This document shows, in pieces, positions 1-6,394 of a stretch of 38,606 bases of DNA. Within the stretch, counting starts at the first letter, position 1. Each line of letters begins with the position of its first letter. The DNA is from an uncultured Nitrosomonadales bacterium (GTDB lineage Bacteria; Pseudomonadota; Gammaproteobacteria; Burkholderiales; Gallionellaceae): contig CAIWRI010000032.1 of assembly GCA_903915035.1 (NCBI GenBank), forward strand, positions 1 through 38,606, read 5' to 3'. The notes under the pieces were generated by a model. That model searched no databases. It was not told the origin of the DNA and saw nothing but the letters and a program-made list of their open reading frames with translations. The translations under genes were made by a program, and so were the position numbers.

Positions 1-114
1 ACTGTGCGCCAGGGCAACCGCCGAAACGGATGTTCCCGGCTGGCAAAGTGCCACTAGCCCTTGTTTGAATTCAAGTGTATGCCGCCGACGGCGAATTGAA
101 AGTGATGTGCTCAT
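1..114 (-). CDS. tnpA: IS66-family accessory protein TnpA, N-terminal part (cut by the window edge)
   Basis: Reading leftward from an ATG at 114, 38 codons stay open to the window edge. The peptide starts MSTSLSIRRRRHTLEFKQG and continues with LVALCQPGTSVSAVALAHS. The Arg-rich start followed by LEFKxGLVxxCxPGxSVxxVALAHx is the N-terminal helix-turn-helix pattern of the small IS66 TnpA (OrfA) proteins. These assist transposition together with TnpB and the DDE transposase TnpC. A GGTGGA ribosome-binding-like stretch lies just upstream. A terminal inverted repeat lies about 60 bp outside the start, which fits IS66 layout. Only the first third of the protein is present, so intactness cannot be judged. 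An IS3/IS2-type OrfA is the alternative, but the terminal repeat argues for IS66. Confidence 0.72.
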   Translation of the reverse strand, partial: MSTSLSIRRRRHTLEFKQGLVALCQPGTSVSAVALAHS

Positions 115-195
115 GATAGTGTCCACCAAAGTTAAGTGGACGCTATGCTCTTAGCTTTCGCTAACAGAATCAATATGGGGCGGTCGGACGCTTAC
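1..195 (-). mobile_element. End of an IS66-family insertion sequence
   Basis: Read from 195 leftward, the sequence begins GTAAGCGTCCGACCGCCCC (195-177). This matches the GTAAGCG-type terminal inverted repeat of IS66 elements. A tnpA-like start codon follows at 114, so the element extends beyond the left edge. Between them, 120-141 forms a short palindrome (GTCCAC facing GTGGAC) in the tnpA leader. IS66 elements make 8-bp target duplications, so 196-203 (GACTCTGC) would be one copy; the other lies outside the window. Family assignment rests on the terminal repeat and the 38 visible TnpA residues. Confidence 0.7.
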
Positions 196-253
196 GACTC
201 TGCTTGAGCGCAGTGAAAACAAGCAACAGGTCGAGCTGACATTTGCAGAATTT

Positions 254-320
254 TAGTAGGGAAAAGTCGGATAATAGTAAGGGAATAGTGTTGATATAGT
301 AGGGATTTTCTTGCTTTAAA
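254..320 (+). promoter_or_regulatory. Three direct repeats and possible promoter upstream of the DUF3494 gene
   Basis: TAGTAGGGA occurs at 254-262 and 297-305, and TAGTAAGGGA at 275-284. The starts are 21 and 22 bp apart, about two helical turns, as expected for sites bound on one face of DNA. The third copy runs into TTTTCTTGCT (306-315). That resembles the -12 half of a sigma-54 promoter, but the -24 half reads AG rather than GG. A sigma-70 alternative is TTGATA (291-296) with TTTAAA (315-320), 18 bp apart. The rest of 196-429 shows no gene. An activator site is inference. Confidence 0.35.
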
Positions 321-444
321 TTCATAAATAGACCACAATCTACACATTCAAAATTCCTTTTATGGGTTTAGGCGGCGTTTATGCTGTTCTCTGAACCTGT
401 TTCTATCTCTAATTCGAAAGGATATTCTTATAAAAACTTTAAAA

Positions 445-1380
445 TTGTCATTGCCCCTATTAGCTGCGTTTTGTTGCTCTCCGACGCATGTTTTAGCAAC
501 CCCCCTGCTGGGTGCCGATTTAGCAAGTTTCTCGGTATTGGCAGGAAGTTATGCATCTTACGGGGCTGACGCTACAATTAATGGTAACGTGGGAGCTGTC
601 GGTTATATATCAGCCGGAGCCGGAGCCACGAGCCTTAATAATTATGGTGCTGGTCCTTATATTTCCTATGGTGCAGGAGCGTCAAGCCTGAGCACGAATA
701 CGCTCGGCGCTGTAACCGTGGGTGCCGGAGCCAATGCCGGCACCGTTGGAAGCAATCTATCCAGTGTGACAACTGCGCTTACACAATATGCCGCGGCAAC
801 ATCTGCGTTGACCGCCATGGGTACGGGAACGGCTCTTGCTACAACGTTGGGCGGTAATGTGTCGCTCTCCGCTGGCGTCTATAGTGCGAGTGCGCTGACA
901 ACGGCTGCCAACACGGTAATCACGCTTGATGGTAATGGTGCTGCAAACCCGACTTGGGTTTTCAATATTACCGACAATCTGGTCACTGGTGCAAACACGG
1001 TGTTTCAATTTGCACCAGGTACTACAAACGCCAGTGTGCTCTGGAATGCCGGAGGCTACACGGCGCTTGGAGCCAGCACGAGCTTCATCGGTGACGACTT
1101 CTCTACGACGTACATCAGCCAAGGCGCCGGCACTACTTCGTGTGGTGGTGCCTTTTCTTTGGGCTACGTCAGTATGGGTGCCGGTGCAACTAGTGGTAGC
1201 AATTGTGCAGGCTCAGTAAGCAGCTTGGCTGCTGGCCTGGCTATCGTCAATGGCGTGGCAGTTGCCGCCCCTGCTTCGATCTCCCCGGTACCAGAGCCAG
1301 ACTCTTATGCCATGTTGCTGGCGGGTGTTGTCTTGCTGGCCTGTATTAGCCGTCGGCGTAAGCAGAAAAACAACGTTTGA
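445..1380 (+). CDS. DUF3494 (ice-binding-like) secreted protein with PEP-CTERM tail
   Basis: The protein is about 311 residues. A hydrophobic leader ends near HVLA-TP. A DUF3494 domain follows (about residues 22-270), with the family features FSVLAG, INGNVG, LSAGVYSASALTTA and a FNITDNLVTGANTVF stretch. The end has the PEP-CTERM signature: VPEPDS, a hydrophobic helix and a basic RRRKQK tail, which directs exosortase sorting to the envelope. DUF3494 proteins form beta-solenoids; some bind ice, while many bacterial members are probably adhesins or matrix proteins. At least five short repeats of the form Y-[IV]-S-x-GAGA-[ST]-S are visible. The start is uncertain. TTG at 445 has no ribosome-binding site and leaves no basic n-region. 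ATA at 430 sits 7 nt after AAAGGA (417-422) and would give a normal leader, MKTLKLSLPLLAAF. An ATG-to-ATA change is possible. The gene stands alone. Confidence 0.82.
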   Translation: MSLPLLAAFCCSPTHVLATPLLGADLASFSVLAGSYASYGADATINGNVGAVGYISAGAGATSLNNYGAGPYISYGAGASSLSTNTLGAVTVGAGANAGTVGSNLSSVTTALTQYAAATSALTAMGTGTALATTLGGNVSLSAGVYSASALTTAANTVITLDGNGAANPTWVFNITDNLVTGANTVFQFAPGTTNASVLWNAGGYTALGASTSFIGDDFSTTYISQGAGTTSCGGAFSLGYVSMGAGATSGSNCAGSVSSLAAGLAIVNGVAVAAPASISPVPEPDSYAMLLAGVVLLACISRRRKQKNNV

Positions 1381-1753
1381 TTTGACGTCCGACTTGGCGC
1401 ATGTCAGTCAGATTTTACACTGACTCGGGCGTGCCTCACTTGAGGTACTCTCGTCGGTGGCTGTCGTGATGTTTATCTGAGGATTCAGACTATGAGGTGT
1501 TGCCCTCATTTGAATTGCATCGGATAAACAGTCGCAGCACCTCAGTTCCACCGACAGCAAACCTGGCGGCTGGTCGTGAGCATCCGTACTGTCGATGACC
1601 CGCAACAAAATTTTATCACGCAGCACGGGATACTGTAGCATCACATCCGCACAAAAATATCCCCTTACTGGTGCCTGCGTGTGTATAGACGGCGGGAATT
1701 CGCGATGGAGTGATAAGTACCTTCTTTGGAATTGAAAACTTCGCAGTCCCAGC
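1381..1753. other. Intergenic stretch without a recognised gene
   Basis: This lies between the DUF3494 stop and the last transporter gene. On the minus strand one frame stays open from inside the permease gene down to 1408, reading for example VLRDKILLRVIDSTDAH and LLSVELRCCDCLSDAIQ. I cannot assign it to a family and it has no convincing start, so it may be a decayed gene or chance. A small hairpin, AGTCAG (1406-1411) against CTGACT (1420-1425), follows the DUF3494 gene but has no T-run. Confidence 0.4.
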
Positions 1754-2530
1754 TCATCGCGTGAGAGAACGGCGCAGCCAGAAGCTGATGGCATCCACCA
1801 GGGCCACCATCGCCAGCATCGCGATGATGACCGTGGCGGCTTGCGGCATCTGGAATAATGACAGATGATATTTAAGCATCTGTCCCAAACCTCCTGCACC
1901 CACCACGCCCAGCACAGCAGCGGCACGGATGTTATTTTCCCAGCGATACAGGGTATAGGACAGCAGTTGCGGCATGGCTTGCGGCAAGGCGGCATAAAAG
2001 AAGGCCGCCAGCGGACTTGCCCCGTTGATGCGCAAACTGGCCTCGGGTGCGGGCGGCAGATTCTCAAGTGCATCGGCGAACAAGCGCCCCAGCACACCCG
2101 TGGTATGTGCTGCCAGTGCCAGCGTCCCGGCAAAAGGTCCTAGCCCTGCGGCGATCAGTAAAATGGATGCCCAGACCAGTTCCGGTATCGAACGCAACAC
2201 GTTGAGCAAAAAACGAATGACGGCATAAGGCACCGCGCCCAACCGTCTGCTGGCAGGCAGAGCCAAAACGACACCGAACACCACCGCGATCAGCGTGCTT
2301 AGTGCCGACATGGAAAACGTCTCCAGCGTGGCATCCAGGATTCTTGACAAGAACGACCATGCCAGCTCGGGCGGCGAAAAACCCCGCACGAATTCGAGTC
2401 CGGAGCGCAGCGCGTCCGCGCTGAACAGCTCACCCCATTTCAGTACTAACGAATAAAAACTGGCCGCGATCAACAGTAGCAAGCCCAGCAGCAACAGTGC
2501 AGTCTGGCGGGAAATAGCAGTACGCATCAT
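1754..2530 (-). CDS. phnE: PhnE-like ABC transporter permease (second of two)
   Basis: A 258-residue inner-membrane permease. I chose the ATG at 2530 because it overlaps the stop of the preceding permease by one base (TAATG), indicating translational coupling. A longer upstream reading frame would run through the preceding gene. The protein begins MMRTAISRQTALLLLGLLLL (first helix). It has the PhnE-type core, with RSIPELVWASILL and GLGPFAGTLALAAHTTGVLG. The cytoplasmic EAA loop is around EASLRINGASPLAAFFYAALP, where the ATPase docks. It ends with VVGAGGLGQ and a last helix. It is a paralogue of the gene just upstream, and the two probably form a heterodimeric channel. Substrate is discussed under the binding protein. 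Confidence 0.88.
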   Translation of the reverse strand: MMRTAISRQTALLLLGLLLLIAASFYSLVLKWGELFSADALRSGLEFVRGFSPPELAWSFLSRILDATLETFSMSALSTLIAVVFGVVLALPASRRLGAVPYAVIRFLLNVLRSIPELVWASILLIAAGLGPFAGTLALAAHTTGVLGRLFADALENLPPAPEASLRINGASPLAAFFYAALPQAMPQLLSYTLYRWENNIRAAAVLGVVGAGGLGQMLKYHLSLFQMPQAATVIIAMLAMVALVDAISFWLRRSLTR

Positions 2531-3357
2531 TAATCCAGCCTGCTGCGTAACAACGTGCTTACCCGGTCGGCCGCACCGACCAGCAACACGAAGATAATCA
2601 ACATGCTGGCTACTTCGCTGCCGGCTAACATTTTTAATGATTCGTCCATCCTTTGCCCCAAGCCGCCGGCACCGACAAAGCCCATCACTACCGAGCCGCG
2701 AATCGCGCATTCCCAGCGATAGGTGGTATAGGAGATCAGTTCAGGAGCGGCTTCCGGCAATGAACCGTAAAATAAGGCCGCCAAGCGACTGGCACCGTTT
2801 TTTAGCAAAACCTGCGTGGATTGACTTTCCGAGGAGTCGAGAATTTCCGCGTAGACTTTGCCTAACATGCCGCTGTAGGTGAGTGCAATCGCTAATACGC
2901 CGGCGGTCGGCCCTAAGCCGACGATGCGCACGAACAGCAGCGCCCACACCAGTTCCGGTACACTGCGCAGCAAGATCAGTAGCCAGCGTGCGGCCTGGCG
3001 CACTAGTCTGCCCGCCAGTCTCATGCGCCCGGTCTCGATTTGCGATACCGACAGCGATTCGGCAGCCAGCAGCGTGAGTGGAATTGCACCCAGCAACGCC
3101 AGCGTCAAACCCGCCGTGGCGACAGCAACGGTCTGCCAGGTAGCCACCAGCAACAGGTGTAAAAATTCACCACTATGCGCGGGTGGCGCGAAGCTTGCCA
3201 AAAAATGCCAGCTCGCCGCCAGGCTTTGCGCCTCGAATAATATCCACGGCTTAAACTCACTGTAAACCAGCATCGGCCAGAGCACGATCAACAATGTCAA
3301 TATCCCGAACAAGCGAGGATACCAGGCAGGATCAGGATGTTGGATACGGACTAGCAT
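2530..3357 (-). CDS. phnE: PhnE-like ABC transporter permease (first of two)
   Basis: A 275-residue inner-membrane permease. The ATG at 3357 lies 4 nt after the phnC stop and gives MLVRIQHPDPAWYPRLFG before the first membrane helix. Starts further upstream would overlap phnC by about 60 nt. Family features are RSVPELVWALLFVRIVGLGP, the EAA-loop segment QVLLKNGASRLAALFYGSLP and the C-terminal VMGFVGAGGLGQRM. Phosphonate/phosphite-type importers often carry either one PhnE dimer or two tandem PhnE genes; this operon has two. The tight spacing on both sides argues for one mRNA with the ATPase and the second permease. Confidence 0.88.
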   Translation of the reverse strand: MLVRIQHPDPAWYPRLFGILTLLIVLWPMLVYSEFKPWILFEAQSLAASWHFLASFAPPAHSGEFLHLLLVATWQTVAVATAGLTLALLGAIPLTLLAAESLSVSQIETGRMRLAGRLVRQAARWLLILLRSVPELVWALLFVRIVGLGPTAGVLAIALTYSGMLGKVYAEILDSSESQSTQVLLKNGASRLAALFYGSLPEAAPELISYTTYRWECAIRGSVVMGFVGAGGLGQRMDESLKMLAGSEVASMLIIFVLLVGAADRVSTLLRSRLD

Positions 3358-3361
3358 CCCA

Positions 3362-4132
3362 CTACCGCAATACTTCAAGGCTGGCAGCGGGAGCCGGTTC
3401 ATGGCGGTAAAGATCCGCAATCATCTGATCGGTGACCTCGCTACTTCTTGCATCAAACACAAGTTGACCGCATCGCAACCCGATCAGGCGCGGAAAATGG
3501 CAGCGCGCCAATTCCACCTGATGCAGGCTGCATATCAGTGTAGCGCCCCGTTCGTGAGCTTCCTGTTGTAACACCGACAAAGTTTGTAAAGACAGCACAG
3601 GATCCAGTGCTGACAAGGGTTCGTCGACCAGAAAAACCAATGCCTTCGACATCAGCAGGCGTGCCAGCCCGCAGCGTTGCCGCTCACCGCCGGATAAGCG
3701 GTCGACCCGCGCATAGAGTTTATCCTGCAAATTGAACCGCGACAGCGCCTCCCAAGCCAGATCGGGCTCTACCGGACGAAACAAGGAGAGCAGGGCGCGT
3801 GTCAGACTCCACTGTGGCAAACAACCGGCTAACACCGCTGTCACCACCCGTTGTCTTGGCGGTAGAGGCGGTGTTTGCGGTGCCAGAAAAAAACGCGCAC
3901 GCAGCTTATGCCGCTGTGCATGTGACAACGACCAGGGCAAGAGACCGAACGCGGTCAATTCGCCTAAGCCAGGCCTGAGCGCGCAGGCCATAGTATGCAA
4001 CAAGGTGGTTTTTCCCGCGCCGGAGGGCCCGATCAGAGCGATTTGCTGCCCCTGTTCTATCGTCAAGCTCACATCGGACAAGGCGAACGCCTGTCCGTGT
4101 TGCACTGAAACACCTTGCAATAACAACGGCAT
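3362..4132 (-). CDS. phnC: PhnC-like ABC transporter ATP-binding protein
   Basis: A 256-residue cytoplasmic ATPase that powers the two permeases. It has Walker A GPSGAGKTT (about residues 35-43), a Q-loop region with LAPQTPPLPPRQRVV, the ABC signature LSGGERQRCGLAR, Walker B ALVFLVDEP followed by LSALDP, and the switch histidine in CSLHQVELA. All nucleotide-site motifs are present, so the enzyme should be active. The ATG follows the binding-protein stop by 2 nt. PhnC subfamily placement rests on the operon and on the RQRV-TAVLAG / CSLHQVELAR pattern typical of PhnC/PtxA-type ATPases. Confidence 0.88.
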   Translation of the reverse strand: MPLLLQGVSVQHGQAFALSDVSLTIEQGQQIALIGPSGAGKTTLLHTMACALRPGLGELTAFGLLPWSLSHAQRHKLRARFFLAPQTPPLPPRQRVVTAVLAGCLPQWSLTRALLSLFRPVEPDLAWEALSRFNLQDKLYARVDRLSGGERQRCGLARLLMSKALVFLVDEPLSALDPVLSLQTLSVLQQEAHERGATLICSLHQVELARCHFPRLIGLRCGQLVFDARSSEVTDQMIADLYRHEPAPAASLEVLR

Positions 4133-4134
4133 GT

Positions 4135-4998
4135 TTATTTCAACATTCCGGCATTGCGCGCCGCGCTCTCGATTTGATTGTAATTTTCTGCTTTGGTTGG
4201 AATAAAGCGCGTCGCACGTTGCAGGTCGAGAATTTCCTTATCCTGCGGGTTGCGCTTGTCCAAAGCCAGAAACGCCTCGGTTAGCTTTTTGCGCAATTCC
4301 GGATTCATATCCGAACGCACTGTCCAGTTGTAATCATAAAATCCAGGCGTGGTGTAGAACACCCGAACCAGTTTAGGATCGACCTTGCCTTGTGCCAATA
4401 GTTTTTCCCAGACGGAAATATTGACTACACCGGCATCCACCTTGCCGCCCATGACGGCCGCCACTGTCGCATCATGTGCGCCGGAAAAAGCTACGCGCTT
4501 CAGGTCGCTGTCGGGGTTTATTTTGCCGGCCAGCAGATAGTATCGCGGCATTAAGTGTCCCGAGGTAGAGGACTCCGAGCCGAAACTGAAGGTGTGTCCT
4601 TTCAGGTCTTCGAGCTTATTGATGTCGGCACGGGTAGTGATAAACACCGATTTAAAACTTGCGTCCTCTTCGCGCTGAACCAGTGGTACGACCTGATTAT
4701 GACTACGAATTTTGGCCTGAACAAAGGTGAAGCCGCCAAACCAGACCAGATCCAGCTTGTTATTAGCCAGGCCTTCCACCGAGGCGGCATAATCGGTCAC
4801 GGGGGTAAATTCAACCTTCATGCCGAGCTTCTTTTCCAGATAATCACCCAGCGGTTTGAACTTGCGCTGTAATTCGGTCGGCGACTCGTCGGGAATGGCT
4901 GATACGCGAAGTTCGGCCGCAGATAAAGTGGGCATCAGTGCTGCAAGCAGGCCTGCGGTTGCGAATACGGCTCGAAGTGTTTTGATGAAGCGTGACAT
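4135..4998 (-). CDS. phnD: PhnD-like periplasmic substrate-binding protein (phosphonate/phosphite or putative selenate type)
   Basis: A 287-residue secreted binding protein and first gene of the operon. The signal peptide is about residues 1-28, cut after LMPTLSAA. The mature domain has the PhnD-family signature: SAIPDESPTELQRKFKPLGD, then TPVTDYAASVEGLANNKLDL with VWFGGFTFVQA, then FSFGSESSTSGHLMPRYYLL and AFSGAHDATVAAVMGGKVDAG. PhnD relatives bind phosphonates, phosphite or hypophosphite. A subgroup with this DE(S/A)PTELQRKFKPLGDYLEKK opening is, from memory, labelled 'putative selenate transporter' in databases, without firm proof. No C-P lyase, ptxD or selenium gene is nearby, so the substrate is open. 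The ribosome-binding site is weak. The 290-bp upstream gap should hold the promoter, but I found no convincing -35/-10 pair. Confidence 0.85.
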   Translation of the reverse strand: MSRFIKTLRAVFATAGLLAALMPTLSAAELRVSAIPDESPTELQRKFKPLGDYLEKKLGMKVEFTPVTDYAASVEGLANNKLDLVWFGGFTFVQAKIRSHNQVVPLVQREEDASFKSVFITTRADINKLEDLKGHTFSFGSESSTSGHLMPRYYLLAGKINPDSDLKRVAFSGAHDATVAAVMGGKVDAGVVNISVWEKLLAQGKVDPKLVRVFYTTPGFYDYNWTVRSDMNPELRKKLTEAFLALDKRNPQDKEILDLQRATRFIPTKAENYNQIESAARNAGMLK

Positions 4999-5224
4999 AG
5001 ATGGCTTTCAGGTTAAATACAGCTCTCATTTTAACCCAGGCAATCCGGTAAATTGCATGCTAGTTGCCCTGATGCGGTATTTTCGGTGAAAGAAAACAGC
5101 AACGGATCGTAGAGTCACGGCTCCGTGCAGATAAATACCTGTGATCGATATGAATATAAAAATTACGATATAGCGGTTTTGTTTGTATTTTGTGCTAATC
5201 ACAATATTCAGAGAATCTACGTTT

Positions 5225-5239
5225 GACGTTTTTAACGTC
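5225..5239. other. Small hairpin next to the fba terminator
   Basis: GACGTT (5225-5230), loop TTT, AACGTC (5234-5239) is a perfect 6-bp inverted repeat just downstream of the main fba terminator on the minus strand. It may act as a second, weaker stop before the transporter operon. Confidence 0.35.
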
Positions 5240-5240
5240 T

Positions 5241-5274
5241 AACGCAAAAGCGGCCCGAAGGCCGCATTTGCGTT
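5241..5274 (-). terminator. Strong intrinsic terminator after fba
   Basis: On the minus strand the stem is AACGCAAA-T-GCGGCC, the loop TTCG, and the return GGCCGC-T-TTTGCGTT. There are 14 base pairs with one mismatch. The loop is closed by C-G, giving the very stable cUUCGg tetraloop. The GC part is followed by TTTTGCGTT, a T-rich tract, and preceded by an A-rich one. It begins 15 nt past the fba stop and insulates the phnD operon from the carbon operon. Confidence 0.85.
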
Positions 5275-5288
5275 CCACTTAAAACAAT

Positions 5289-6353
5289 TTATTTGATGAT
5301 TGCGTTCAGTTCGCCTTTTGCATAACGGCTTGCCATGGCTTCTAACGAAATAGGCTTGATCTTGCCAGCCTGTCCTGCGCAGCCGAAGGCTTCGTAACGG
5401 GCCTTGCAAATTGCCTTCATGGCCTTGGTGGTTTCACCCAGGAATTTGCGGGGATCGAACTCCTTGGTGTTTTGTGCCATGTAACGCCGTGTCGCTCCGG
5501 TGGATGCCATCCGCAAGTCAGTGTCGATGTTTATCTTGCGTACGCCGTTCTTGATGCCTTCAACGATTTCTTCGACTGGCACGCCATAGGTTTCTCCCAT
5601 CGTGCCGCCGAATTCGTTGATGATCTTCAGCCATTCTTGTGGCACGGAAGAGGATCCGTGCATCACCAGATGCGTGTTAGGCAGGCGTGCATGGATTTCA
5701 CGGACGCGGTCGATGCGCAGGACTGCGCCGGTGGGCGGGCGGGTAAATTTATACGCGCCATGTGAAGTGCCGATAGCAATCGCCAGGGCATCAACGCCTG
5801 TCAGGCGAACGAATTCAGCTGCTTCTTCAGGGTCAGTCAGCAACTGGTCGTGGCTCAGTACGCCTTCAGCGCCGTGACCGTCTTCCTTTTCACCAGAGCC
5901 TGATTCCAGCGAACCCAGACACCCTAATTCACCTTCAACGGATACACCCACGGCGTGAGACATTTCTACTACGCGACGCGAGACATTGACGTTGTATTCA
6001 AATGACGAAGGCGTTTTGCCGTCAGTCATTAACGAACCGTCCATCATCACACTGGAGAACCCTGAACGAATCGCGTTGATACAAACCGCTTCAGATGCAC
6101 CGTGATCCTGATGCATGACGACAGGAAGATGCGGGTACATTTCAACCGCAGCTTCAATCAGGTGACGCAAAAAGGGTTCACCTGCATATTTGCGCGCGCC
6201 GGCGGAACCTTGCATGATGACGGGGCTATTGGTCTCGTCAGCCGCTTCCATGATCGCCTTGACCTGTTCCAGGTTATTGACGTTGAATGCCGGCAAACCG
6301 TAGCCGTTATCTGCTGCGTGATCGAGAAGTTGACGCAATGATACTAATGCCAT
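5289..6353 (-). CDS. fba: Fructose-1,6-bisphosphate aldolase, class II (Calvin-cycle subtype)
   Basis: A 354-residue cytoplasmic, Zn-dependent enzyme. It joins glyceraldehyde-3-phosphate and dihydroxyacetone phosphate, or splits fructose bisphosphate; the Calvin-cycle subtype also makes sedoheptulose bisphosphate. Class II marks are GLPAFNVNN (about 19-27), [10 protein letters not shown] with D83 and the metal ligand H84, VEGELGCLG (E142), IGTSHGAYK (H198), LVMHGSSS (H232) and KINIDTDLR. The length fits the roughly 350-residue CbbA/Fba subgroup. The start is supported by AGGAGA six nt upstream of ATG. It is the last gene of the tkt-gap-pgk-pyk-fba run and is followed at once by a strong terminator. 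Confidence 0.96.
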   Translation of the reverse strand: MALVSLRQLLDHAADNGYGLPAFNVNNLEQVKAIMEAADETNSPVIMQGSAGARKYAGEPFLRHLIEAAVEMYPHLPVVMHQDHGASEAVCINAIRSGFSSVMMDGSLMTDGKTPSSFEYNVNVSRRVVEMSHAVGVSVEGELGCLGSLESGSGEKEDGHGAEGVLSHDQLLTDPEEAAEFVRLTGVDALAIAIGTSHGAYKFTRPPTGAVLRIDRVREIHARLPNTHLVMHGSSSVPQEWLKIINEFGGTMGETYGVPVEEIVEGIKNGVRKINIDTDLRMASTGATRRYMAQNTKEFDPRKFLGETTKAMKAICKARYEAFGCAGQAGKIKPISLEAMASRYAKGELNAIIK

Positions 6354-6394
6354 GTTGCTCTCCTGACTGGTTAGTTTAAATTATTATTCGTTAC

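Noticed and set aside
291-320. Firm sigma-70 or sigma-54 promoter call for the DUF3494 gene
   Set aside because: The sigma-70 boxes are only partial matches, and the sigma-54 -24 element has AG in place of GG, so only a tentative entry was kept.
381-569. Short ATG-started frame overlapping the start of the DUF3494 gene
   Set aside because: It is in another frame, has no signal peptide or domain, and the overlapping frame carries the family and sorting motifs.
757-1122. Minus-strand reading frame inside the DUF3494 gene
   Set aside because: It is a shadow of the repetitive Gly/Ala coding sequence with Arg/Cys-rich composition.
2530-2710. Longer N-terminus for the second permease
   Set aside because: The extra 60 codons lie within the preceding permease gene and are Arg-rich; the TAATG overlap at 2530 gives a normal start.
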